Of a stretch of 64,000 bases of DNA, positions 35,353-43,376 are shown one piece after another (position 1 is the stretch's first letter; each line of letters starts with the position of its first letter). The stretch is from Nocardia arizonensis (GTDB lineage: Bacteria > Actinomycetota > Actinomycetes > Mycobacteriales > Mycobacteriaceae). The stretch is taken from the NCBI RefSeq assembly GCF_001310275.1, contig NZ_LGYZ01000081.1:124001-188000 (forward strand), in the 5' to 3' direction. The translations under genes and the position numbers were made by a program. The notes below the pieces were generated by a model, which was not told the DNA's origin, did no database searches, and was given only the letters and a program-made list of their open reading frames with translations.

Positions 35353-38043
35353 TCATCCGAGTCGGCGGGGGCCACTGTCGAATCGACTGGGCTGCGGCCC
35401 GATTCGCACCCGGACGTAGAGGATCGCCGCGGAGGTGGGCGAGGCGAGCACCGGTTCGCAGGACAGCTCACGCAATGCGGGTAGATCATCGAAGAACGCC
35501 GAGATCCGCCGGGCCAATTCGACCAGGGCCGCCTTGTCCACGCGTGGACTGGCGGGGGTGCCGTTCAGCAACGCGGCGGCTCGTGGTGCGTCGATGAGGG
35601 CGACCGACTCGTCCTCGGTCAGCGGCAGGGCGCGGTAGGCGCGGTCCCCGAGCAGTTCGATGATCAGGCCCGACAGACCGAATTCGATCACCGATCCGAA
35701 GGACGGATCGTCCTGCACCCGCAGAATGCAGCCCACCCCCGTTGGCGCCATACGCTGGATATGCAGCACCGGATCGCCGCAGATCTCCACCAGATCGCGA
35801 TATGCCTGGCGCACTGCCTCGGGACGCCACAGATCCAGCCGCACACCGCTGAGATCGGGCCTACGCCGCCACACCTCGCCGGTGGCCTTTGCCGCCACCG
35901 GATAGCCGAGTTCCTCGGCCGCCGCGATCGCCTCCTCCGCGTCGCGCACCTCATGGAACTCCACCACGTGAATGCCGTAACAGCCGAGCAGTTCCGCGGC
36001 TTCCAGATCGGTGAGCCAGCGCCCGGACTCCTCGGCAGCCATCCACTCCGCCACCATCCGGCGGGCTCGCTCGGTGTCCATCCCTTCGGGCCGCACCACG
36101 GCCGAAACCGGTTTGGTGCGCCACTCGGCGTAGCGACGCACCCGCGCCAGTGCCCGCGCGGCCCGTTCGGGATCGGGATAGGACGGTATGGAACCGCGGC
36201 TCGCCACACCGCCCGGTCCGCGCGCCGCCAGTAGATTCGGAATCCCCTGTTCGGCCATGAAAGTCGTGAGAATCGGCTTACTCGCCTCCGGGACCGCCAG
36301 CGCCGCGGACCGGATCGCATCGGCAAAGCCCGCCATGGGCCTGGGCACCGGCGGCGCGTAAACCACGATGACGGAATCGATCTCGTCCTCGCGCAGCGCC
36401 GCGATCACCGCGTCGAGATAGGAACCCGGGGTGGCCTCCGGTCCCAGATTCACCGGTTCGCCGACCTCGAGTCCCTCACCGCGCGCCGCGTCGATCGCCA
36501 GCCAGCTCAACGCGGTGCTGTTGCTGATCACCGTCAGCCGCGACCCGCCCGGCAGCGGTTGATAGCCGAGCAGTGCGGCGCAGTCGAACAGTTCGGAGAT
36601 CGAGTCGACCTGCACGATGCCGGCCTGGGCGAACAGATCCCGCACGATGGAACGATCCATATCGCCGGTCGGCTGGGTGCGCGCCGCGAGCCGGCCGCTG
36701 CTCACCGCGACGATCGGTTTGGTCCTCGCCACCCGCCGGGCGATGCGCGAAAACTTGCGCGGATTACCGAAACTCTCCAGATAGAGCAGGATCACATCGG
36801 TATCGGCCGCGGTATCCCAGTATTGGAGCAGGTCGTTACCGGAGACATCGGCGCGATTACCCGCCGAGACGAAGGTCGACAAGCCGAGATTGCGCGCCGC
36901 CGCCTCACCGAGGATGGCCGCGCCCAACGGACCGGACTGACAGAAGAATCCGATGCGACCGCGCGCGGGCAGGATCGAGGCCAGAGTGGCGTTGAGCGAT
37001 ACCGCCGGATCGGTGTTGGCGATGCCGAGCGCGCTCGGGCCCACTACTCGCATACCGTGTCCGCGCGCCGCCGCGACCAGATCGCGTTCGGCGGCGGCGC
37101 CGTCGGCTCCGGTCTCGCTGAACCCCGCGGTCAAGACCACCAAACCCTTGACGCCCTTGGCCATACAGTCGTCGAGCACCGATCCGATGGCCGAGGCGGG
37201 CACGGCGACCACCGCGAGATCGACCTCGTCGGGGATTTCGCGCACCGTTGGATAGGCGAAGACGCCGCGCACCGACCTGCGATTGGGATTCACCGGATAC
37301 ACCGGCCCCTGGAACACCCCCGACAGCAGATTCGCCAGCATCACACCGCCCACCCGGCCCCGAGCGGGCGTCGCGCCGATCACGGCTATCGAGCGCGGCG
37401 CGAGCAGATTGCCGACACTGCGCGCCTCGGAGGCGCGTTCGCGTGCGTCGCGCACCGATACCAGGGCCTCGGTGGGGTCGATGGCGAATTCCAGATGCAG
37501 TACCGAACCGTCCCGGCTGCGCTCGACCTGATATCCCGCCTCGCGGAAGACGGTGACCATCGTGGTGTTCTCCGCGAGCACCTCGGCCACGAATGTGTCG
37601 ATCTTGTTCTCCGCGGCCGAACCCGCCAGATGTTCGAGCAGGATCGACCCGAGTCCGCGGCCCTGATGTCCGTCGGCGACCACGAAAGCGACCTCCGCCG
37701 CCCGCGGCCCGGGGCGGTCGAGCAGTTCGTAGCGGCCGACGGCGATGATCTGCTCGCCGAGTTCCAGCACGAGACCGACCCGATCGTGATAGTCGACGTG
37801 CGTGGTCCGGTACAGGTCCTTGGGTGAGATCCGCGGATAGGGCCCGAAATAGCGCAGATAACGCGTGCGGTCGGACAGCTCCGTGTGGAACTGCTGGAGG
37901 GGTTCGGCATCTTCGGGCGTGATGGGACGCAACCGCACCACACGGCCATCGGCGGCGAGTACGTCGGCGAACCAGTGCTGTGGCGGCGGGGGTGGTTCCG
38001 CGGGGGTGCTTGGCGAATCCGGGACGGGAAGGGATTCAGTCAC
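35353..38043 (-). CDS. Pat-like protein lysine acetyltransferase (GNAT fused to ADP-forming acyl-CoA synthetase-like domain)
   Basis: 896 residues. The N-terminal GNAT domain (about 25-190) has VRLRPITPEDAEPLQQFH and the acetyl-CoA loop DGHQGRGLGSILLEHL. Then come the CoA-binding domain (LLAPRSIAVIGATPARGRVGG), a succinyl-CoA-ligase-like domain (GRIGFFCQSGPLGAAILGEA) and an ATP-grasp domain near the C-terminus (AAEELGYPVAAKATGEVW). GNAT-first order is the one seen in Streptomyces PatA, opposite to Salmonella Pat. Such enzymes acetylate acetyl-CoA synthetase and other proteins. GTG at 38043 follows GGAGG. The 8-base overlap with acuC makes a writer/eraser operon. Confidence 0.88.
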   Translation of the reverse strand: MTESLPVPDSPSTPAEPPPPPQHWFADVLAADGRVVRLRPITPEDAEPLQQFHTELSDRTRYLRYFGPYPRISPKDLYRTTHVDYHDRVGLVLELGEQIIAVGRYELLDRPGPRAAEVAFVVADGHQGRGLGSILLEHLAGSAAENKIDTFVAEVLAENTTMVTVFREAGYQVERSRDGSVLHLEFAIDPTEALVSVRDARERASEARSVGNLLAPRSIAVIGATPARGRVGGVMLANLLSGVFQGPVYPVNPNRRSVRGVFAYPTVREIPDEVDLAVVAVPASAIGSVLDDCMAKGVKGLVVLTAGFSETGADGAAAERDLVAAARGHGMRVVGPSALGIANTDPAVSLNATLASILPARGRIGFFCQSGPLGAAILGEAAARNLGLSTFVSAGNRADVSGNDLLQYWDTAADTDVILLYLESFGNPRKFSRIARRVARTKPIVAVSSGRLAARTQPTGDMDRSIVRDLFAQAGIVQVDSISELFDCAALLGYQPLPGGSRLTVISNSTALSWLAIDAARGEGLEVGEPVNLGPEATPGSYLDAVIAALREDEIDSVIVVYAPPVPRPMAGFADAIRSAALAVPEASKPILTTFMAEQGIPNLLAARGPGGVASRGSIPSYPDPERAARALARVRRYAEWRTKPVSAVVRPEGMDTERARRMVAEWMAAEESGRWLTDLEAAELLGCYGIHVVEFHEVRDAEEAIAAAEELGYPVAAKATGEVWRRRPDLSGVRLDLWRPEAVRQAYRDLVEICGDPVLHIQRMAPTGVGCILRVQDDPSFGSVIEFGLSGLIIELLGDRAYRALPLTEDESVALIDAPRAAALLNGTPASPRVDKAALVELARRISAFFDDLPALRELSCEPVLASPTSAAILYVRVRIGPQPSRFDSGPRRLG

Positions 38044-39313
38044 GAGGGTCCTCCGGATCCAGACCGAGTAGTCCGAAGCAGGCTCGGCGAGTGGCGAGTA
38101 CGGCGACGTCCAGGGCGCGTTGCGCGCGGTCGAAACGGGCGTCACCGGTCTCGCCGGTCCCGCCGGGACCGTCCCAGGGGCGGTAACCGATCTCCACGCC
38201 GTCGCCCATGCGGCACGGCAGATCCACGGTTGGCGCTTCGGCGGCCATGAGATCGAGCCAATCCCGCGGTACGGGCGTCTGCGGGTGGATATCCCGGTCG
38301 AGTGCCGTTGCCAGTAGATGGGTCCAAGCCCGCGGCACCACCCGAATCGGGCTGTATCCGCCACCGCCGACGGCCAGCCAGCGACCTTCCGCACAGCGGT
38401 CGGCCAGCTCGCGCATGGCGCGGAATGCGGCGCGCTGGCCGTCCACGGTCAACTCCAGGTCGGCGAGGGGATCCTCGCGGTGGGTGTCGACACCGCACTG
38501 ACTCACCACGATCTGCGGCCGGAACGCCTCCAGCGCACCCGGCACGACGGCGTGGAACCCACGCAGCCACTGCGCGTCGGCGGTGCCGGGCATGACGGCC
38601 AGATTGATGGCGGTCCCCTCGGCCGCGCCCACCCCCGTCTCCTCGGGCCATCCCGTATTGGGCCACAGGGTCGCCGGATGCTGGTGGATCGAGAAGGTCA
38701 GCACGCGCGGGTCGTCGTAGAAGACGCGCTGCACCCCGTCACCGTGGTGTACATCCACATCCAGGTAGGCGATCCGGTCGAAACCGTGGTCGAGCAGCCA
38801 GGAGATCGCGATCGCGACATCGTTGTAGACGCAGAATCCCGCGGCCGAATCCGGCATGGCGTGATGCATACCGCCGCCGATGCTCACCGCACGCCGGGTG
38901 CGGCCCTCGGCGATCTCTCTGGCGGCGGCCAGGGTGCCACCGACGATGACCGAGGCCGCGGCGTGCATACCCGGGAAAACGGGATTGTCGGCGGATCCGA
39001 GTCCGAACGGCGGCGCGACCGATTCCACGGTCGGCGCCACCGCGTGTTCCACGGCGTCGATATAGGCGGCGGTGTGGACGCGCAACAACTCCCGCGGCCC
39101 GGCCGCCTCGGGGGTGAGCCGTTCGACTCCGTCGAGCAGGCCCAGGGATTCGGCCAGCGCCATGGTGTTGCGCAACCGCACCGGTTTCATGGGGTGCTGG
39201 GGCGTCCACGCGTAGTCGAGAAAGCGGTCGGTCCACACCACCGATGCCCCTTCCGTGGCGCGCGGAGGCGATTCGGGCGGCGGATGGTGTTCGTCACGCG
39301 GGGCAGTGTCCAT
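38036..39313 (-). CDS. acuC: AcuC-like acetoin utilisation/histone-deacetylase-family lysine deacetylase
   Basis: 425 residues. Class I HDAC-like motifs are clear: GGGMHHAMPDSAAGFCVYND (tandem active-site His), YLDVDVHHGDGVQ (zinc Asp and His) and later VSQCGVDTHREDPLADL (zinc Asp). AcuC-type enzymes deacetylate acetyl-CoA synthetase lysines, reversing acetylation. ATG at 39313 is the first plausible start, giving MDTAPRDE; a weak Shine-Dalgarno is upstream. It precedes and overlaps the Pat-like gene, so synthesis of both is linked. Divergent from ideR. Confidence 0.9.
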   Translation of the reverse strand: MDTAPRDEHHPPPESPPRATEGASVVWTDRFLDYAWTPQHPMKPVRLRNTMALAESLGLLDGVERLTPEAAGPRELLRVHTAAYIDAVEHAVAPTVESVAPPFGLGSADNPVFPGMHAAASVIVGGTLAAAREIAEGRTRRAVSIGGGMHHAMPDSAAGFCVYNDVAIAISWLLDHGFDRIAYLDVDVHHGDGVQRVFYDDPRVLTFSIHQHPATLWPNTGWPEETGVGAAEGTAINLAVMPGTADAQWLRGFHAVVPGALEAFRPQIVVSQCGVDTHREDPLADLELTVDGQRAAFRAMRELADRCAEGRWLAVGGGGYSPIRVVPRAWTHLLATALDRDIHPQTPVPRDWLDLMAAEAPTVDLPCRMGDGVEIGYRPWDGPGGTGETGDARFDRAQRALDVAVLATRRACFGLLGLDPEDPRD

Positions 39314-39544
39314 GATCGCAACGGTACGCGGGAAGCAGCCAGCCCCGTTCCCGGTTGACATGCAGTAGAAATAGAGCATGTGCCGGCGCGGTGGCCTGCC
39401 GGATCCGGCGCGGAATCCCGGCGACGCGGACGTCATCGCGGGCGACGACGGCAACGCCCGGCGACCACGCGACGAGAGTGGATCCTCCACGCGGATGAGC
39501 GGTCGTGTGCGTGGGTAGTATTCGGGCCGACGAAGGGGTAACAG

Positions 39545-40237
39545 GTGAAGGATCTGGTCGATACGACGGAGATGTACCTCCGTACCATTTACGACCTCGA
39601 GGAAGAGGGCGTGGTGCCCCTGCGCGCCCGGATCGCGGAGCGCCTGGAACAGAGTGGACCCACGGTGAGCCAGACCGTCGCGCGGATGGAGCGCGACGGT
39701 CTGCTGCTGGTCGCGGGTGACCGCCACCTGGAATTGACCGAGAAGGGCCGCAGCATGGCCGTCGCGGTGATGCGCAAGCATCGCCTCGCCGAGCGTCTGC
39801 TGGTCGACATCATCGGACTGGACTGGCAGAACGTGCACGCCGAGGCGTGTCGTTGGGAACACGTCATGAGCGAGGATGTCGAACGCCGCCTCGTCGAGGT
39901 GCTCAACCACCCCACCACCTCGCCCTACGGCAACCCGATCCCCGGCCTCGACGAACTCGGCATCGCCACCTCCTCCAACTCCGACGAGGGCTTGATCCGG
40001 CTCTCCGATCTGCCGCACGGACATGTGCACGCGGTGGTGGTGCGCAGGCTGGCCGAGCACATCCAGACCGATCCCGAGGTCATCGGCCGGCTGCGCGAGG
40101 CGGGTGTGGTGCCCGACGCCCGCGTCACCGTCGAGACGAAACCGGGTTCGGTGGTCATCACCGTGCCCGGCCATCACGGATTCGAACTTCCCGATGAAAT
40201 GGCCCATGCCGTACAAGTGAAATTGGTGGCCGCGTGA
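39545..40237 (+). CDS. ideR: Iron-dependent repressor IdeR (DtxR family)
   Basis: 230 residues, the same length as M. tuberculosis IdeR (Rv2711). The winged helix includes [21 protein letters not shown]; the metal-binding and dimerisation domain includes [24 protein letters not shown] (Cys, Glu and His metal ligands) and [13 protein letters not shown]; the C-terminal SH3-like domain ends QVKLVAA. With Fe(II) it represses siderophore genes and activates iron storage. The GTG start overlaps no upstream gene. Its 3' end overlaps galE by four bases. Confidence 0.97.
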   Translation: MKDLVDTTEMYLRTIYDLEEEGVVPLRARIAERLEQSGPTVSQTVARMERDGLLLVAGDRHLELTEKGRSMAVAVMRKHRLAERLLVDIIGLDWQNVHAEACRWEHVMSEDVERRLVEVLNHPTTSPYGNPIPGLDELGIATSSNSDEGLIRLSDLPHGHVHAVVVRRLAEHIQTDPEVIGRLREAGVVPDARVTVETKPGSVVITVPGHHGFELPDEMAHAVQVKLVAA

Positions 40238-41214
40238 AACTTCTGGTGACCGGTGGTGCGGGATATGTCGGCGGCGTCTGCGCACAGGTACTGCTGGAAC
40301 AGGGACACGAGGTCGTCGTCGTCGACGATCTGAGCACCGGCAATGCCGATGGCGTCCCCGCCGATGCGCGCTTCGTCGAGGGCGATGTCGCCGAGGCGGC
40401 TCCCGAATTGCTGCGCGCCGAAACCTTCGACGGCGTCCTGCATTTCGCCGCGCAGTCGCTGGTCGGCGAATCGGTGCAGCAGCCGGAGAAATACTGGCAC
40501 GGCAATGTCGTGAAGACATTGCGGTTGCTCGAGGCGATGCGCCACACCGGTACCGCCCGGCTCGTGTTCTCCTCCACCGCCGCCGTCTACGGCGAACCGG
40601 AACAGGTTCCCATCACCGAGGACGCGCCCACGCGCCCCACCAACCCGTACGGCGCCTCCAAACTCGCCGTCGACCACGCCATCACCTCCTACGCGATCGC
40701 GCACGGCCTGGCCGCGACCAGCCTGCGCTATTTCAATGTCGCCGGCGCCTACGGCGGTCTCGGTGAGAACCGCGTCGTGGAAACCCATCTCATCCCCCTG
40801 GTGCTCCAAGTGGCGTTGGGCCACCGCAAGGCCATCTCCGTCTTCGGCACCGATTGGCCGACACCCGACGGCACCGCGATCCGCGATTACATCCACATTC
40901 GCGATCTGGCCCAGGCCCACCTGCTGGCTCTGGACACCGCCGAGGCGGGTGTGCACCGCGTCTGCAACCTCGGCAGCGGCACCGGTTTCTCGGTCCGCGA
41001 GGTGATCACGGCCTGCGAGCGGGTCACCGGCCTGCCGATCGTCGCCCAAGACGCGCCCCGGCGCCCCGGCGATCCGGCGGTCCTCATCGCCTCGAGCGAC
41101 CGCGCCGTCGCCGAACTCGGCTGGCGACCCGAACACAACGATCTCGACGAGATCGTCTCCGACGCCTGGTCTTACCTACGCGCGCTGGGCGACCGCGCGC
41201 ACAGTGCCCGATAG
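40234..41214 (+). CDS. galE: UDP-glucose 4-epimerase
   Basis: 326 residues. The extended SDR signature is present: [14 protein letters not shown] (NAD loop), [20 protein letters not shown], the catalytic Ser-Thr in FSSTAAVYG, and [11 protein letters not shown] with catalytic Tyr and Lys. It interconverts UDP-glucose and UDP-galactose, giving galactose for arabinogalactan and other glycans. GTG at 40234 overlaps the ideR stop (GTGA), so the two are coupled. It is convergent with the ABC-2 permease gene, 9 bases away. Confidence 0.93.
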   Translation: MKLLVTGGAGYVGGVCAQVLLEQGHEVVVVDDLSTGNADGVPADARFVEGDVAEAAPELLRAETFDGVLHFAAQSLVGESVQQPEKYWHGNVVKTLRLLEAMRHTGTARLVFSSTAAVYGEPEQVPITEDAPTRPTNPYGASKLAVDHAITSYAIAHGLAATSLRYFNVAGAYGGLGENRVVETHLIPLVLQVALGHRKAISVFGTDWPTPDGTAIRDYIHIRDLAQAHLLALDTAEAGVHRVCNLGSGTGFSVREVITACERVTGLPIVAQDAPRRPGDPAVLIASSDRAVAELGWRPEHNDLDEIVSDAWSYLRALGDRAHSAR

Positions 41215-41223
41215 CGCCGCCGC

Positions 41224-41985
41224 TCAGCGGTGCGACAAACGCCCGAAGACGAAGGCCGCACCCGTCGATCCGGCGAGCCCGAGGACGGCGCACCAGATCA
41301 GCGCCGAGACGGCGGTGCCCGCCGATGCCTGGCCCGCGAGCAGTCCGCGCACAGTGTCGATGACCGGTGTGGCGGGTTGGTGGTCGGCGAAACCTCGTAA
41401 CCAGCCCGGCATGGTGGAGGTCTGCACGAACGCGCTGCTGATGTACAGCACGAACATGATCGCGTAGGTCAATCCGCCCGCCGCCTCGGGATTCTTGGCC
41501 ACCAGTCCGAGAGCGACCGCGATCCAACAGATCGCCGCGACGAACAGCGTGATCACCGCCGCCGCGCCGAGCAACTGCCAGATCCCGGTGTGCGGCCGGT
41601 ATCCGAGCGCGAGCGCCACCAGCACCGCGATCACGATGGCCGCCATATTGCGCAATACGCCTTCGGCCGCATGGCCGACCAGCACCGCCTGCCGAAACAT
41701 CGGTAAGGTACGAAAGCGATCGAGACTGCCCCTGGTCATATCGGTCGACACGGCGGTGGCCGTGATCGACGAACCGAATCCGGTGCACAGCATCATGATT
41801 CCCGGCACGACGTAGTCCAGATACGATCCGCCGACGTCGATGGCCCCGCCGAAGACGTAGGTGAACAGCAGCATCACCAGGATCGGCATCAGCAACGAGA
41901 TGATCAATGTGTCGCGGCTGCGCAATGTATGGCGCGCGCAGCGGCGCAGCATCACCACCGAATCGCCGAGGACGGCCGCCATCAT
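41224..41985 (-). CDS. DrrB-like ABC-2 type permease, no adjacent ATPase
   Basis: 253 residues. Six hydrophobic segments and the ABC-2 pattern are seen: LRSRDTLIISLLMPILVMLL, VPGIMMLCTGFGSS, IAVLVALALGYR, and ADHQPATPVIDTVRGLLAG, close to DrrB/antibiotic-export permeases. An export ATPase (DrrA-like) should partner it but is not present in the neighbourhood. ATG at 41985 overlaps the stop of the upstream glycosyltransferase (ATGA), so the two are co-translated. It may use an ATPase encoded elsewhere; the substrate may be the glycosylated product of the flanking genes. Confidence 0.88.
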   Translation of the reverse strand: MMAAVLGDSVVMLRRCARHTLRSRDTLIISLLMPILVMLLFTYVFGGAIDVGGSYLDYVVPGIMMLCTGFGSSITATAVSTDMTRGSLDRFRTLPMFRQAVLVGHAAEGVLRNMAAIVIAVLVALALGYRPHTGIWQLLGAAAVITLFVAAICWIAVALGLVAKNPEAAGGLTYAIMFVLYISSAFVQTSTMPGWLRGFADHQPATPVIDTVRGLLAGQASAGTAVSALIWCAVLGLAGSTGAAFVFGRLSHR

Positions 41986-43259
41986 CGAGCGCTCGCCTCG
42001 ATGATATCGGCGGTGTGCACCTCGACACCCTCGGTCCGCAGGGTCCTCGCGAATCGCGCGGCCGCCGTCCGACGTTCGGAGGTCAGCAGCGGCGCGAGCG
42101 CCTGTTCGAGGCGCTGCGCGGTGAGTCGGGTGAACGGCAGGTGCGCCCCCACCCCGAGCCGCTGAACCTGACCGCCCCACATGGGCTGTTCGAACGACAC
42201 CGAGCACACCAGGGTCGGCAGTCCGGCACGCAGACTTTCGAACAGTGTCCCGATACCGCCGTGGTGCACCGCGGCGGCACAGAGCGGGAAAACCAGATCA
42301 TGCGCGAAGGGACCGACCGCCTTCAGGTGCGGTCCGCCGCGTGCGGCGGCGACATCGAGGTCGCTCCAGCCGGCGCTCACCAGGGCGCGCACCCCCAGTC
42401 GCGCCGCGACCGTGTCCACCATCGCGAGTACGACTGCGGTGTCGCGGATCGGCATACTGCCGAATCCGAAGAACACCGGAGGAGGGCCCTCCTCGATCCA
42501 CGAAAGGATCTCGCCGTGATCGCCCGCCGATTCGCCGACGGCCGCGCGGGCCCGCCGGTCGAGGGTGAGGAATCCGGTGAAGGGCCTGCGCTCGTCCCAC
42601 TGCTCGGGCAGCCCGGGGACCAGGGCCGGATCGTATATCTGGATCTCGGGGACCCGGGCACGGGCCAGTGTGGCCGCGGTGCCCGCCCACGAGCGGGGCA
42701 AGCCGAGTGTCGCGCGCAGTGCGGCGAGGTAGCGCATGAACACCACCCGGCGCAGGTTCTCGGCCAGCGCCCAAGTGGCGCGATTCACCACGGCGGGCGG
42801 ATTCCACTGCGGCGGAATCGATCCCGGGAAAGGATAGGCGCTGTTCGAGCGACAGGGGAAGTAGTGCAGGCTGACCAACGGCACCCCCATCGCCTCGGCC
42901 ACCGAACTCGCCCTGTCCTCGGTCACGGTGCTGGCGACGATGAGATCGGCTCCCGCGCACACATCGATGACCTCGCGGTTCATCTGTTCGGCGTACCCGG
43001 CCATCTGGCGCGCGACCAATTGCATGAGCCGCAGGGTGTTGCCCGCCGCCAAGGCCCGTTGCCCGTCCTCGGAGCTGTACAGCTGCTGCACGTCGGGACC
43101 GCAGGCCACCGCGGGCAAACCGGTCGCGGTGGCGAAATCGACCAGGTTGGGTGGCGCGCCGAGCACGACATCGTGCCCTCGCCGCCGCAGTTCCAGCCCC
43201 AGCGCGACGACAGGCTGCACGTCCCCGCGGGTTCCGGTGAGCGGAATCGCGATCCTCAC
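41982..43259 (-). CDS. GT1-family (UGT-like, MGT/rhamnosyl-type) glycosyltransferase
   Basis: 425 residues. The N-terminus RIAIPLTGTRGDVQPVVALG is the acceptor-domain opening of lipid/sterol and antibiotic glycosyltransferases. The C-terminal donor domain has PPPVFFGFGSMP, LVSAGWSD and the key HHGGIGTLFESLRAGLPTLV, with VSFEQPMWGGQVQRLGVG. It adds a sugar from an NDP donor to a lipid-like or aglycone acceptor. GTG at 43259 follows AAAGGGA. It is divergent from the GT4-P450 gene (117 bases between starts) and coupled to the ABC-2 permease. Confidence 0.92.
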   Translation of the reverse strand: MRIAIPLTGTRGDVQPVVALGLELRRRGHDVVLGAPPNLVDFATATGLPAVACGPDVQQLYSSEDGQRALAAGNTLRLMQLVARQMAGYAEQMNREVIDVCAGADLIVASTVTEDRASSVAEAMGVPLVSLHYFPCRSNSAYPFPGSIPPQWNPPAVVNRATWALAENLRRVVFMRYLAALRATLGLPRSWAGTAATLARARVPEIQIYDPALVPGLPEQWDERRPFTGFLTLDRRARAAVGESAGDHGEILSWIEEGPPPVFFGFGSMPIRDTAVVLAMVDTVAARLGVRALVSAGWSDLDVAAARGGPHLKAVGPFAHDLVFPLCAAAVHHGGIGTLFESLRAGLPTLVCSVSFEQPMWGGQVQRLGVGAHLPFTRLTAQRLEQALAPLLTSERRTAAARFARTLRTEGVEVHTADIIEASAR

Positions 43260-43362
43260 GGCATCCCTTTCGATCGGATAGTTCCCGACCGAACCGTACT
43301 CCGCGGGCGCCATCGCGAGATATTCCTGGAATCGAGGGCTCTCGGCACGGCGGGTGGCGAAG

Positions 43363-43368
43363 TACAGT
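43363..43368 (+). promoter_or_regulatory. -10 box of a probable leaderless promoter for the GT4-P450 gene
   Basis: TACAGT ends 8 bases before the GTG at 43377. No Shine-Dalgarno precedes this GTG, so a leaderless mRNA is likely. No clear -35 box is visible. Confidence 0.4.
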
Positions 43369-43376
43369 GCCATAGT

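Noticed and set aside
39314..39544. An IdeR box for autoregulation of ideR
   Set aside because: No TTAGG-type inverted repeat resembling the iron box is visible between acuC and ideR.
41907..43376. Upstream extension of the GT4-P450 frame to a total of 1344 residues
   Set aside because: The extra 490 residues are antisense to the GT1 glycosyltransferase and show no family pattern; the real protein starts at 43377.
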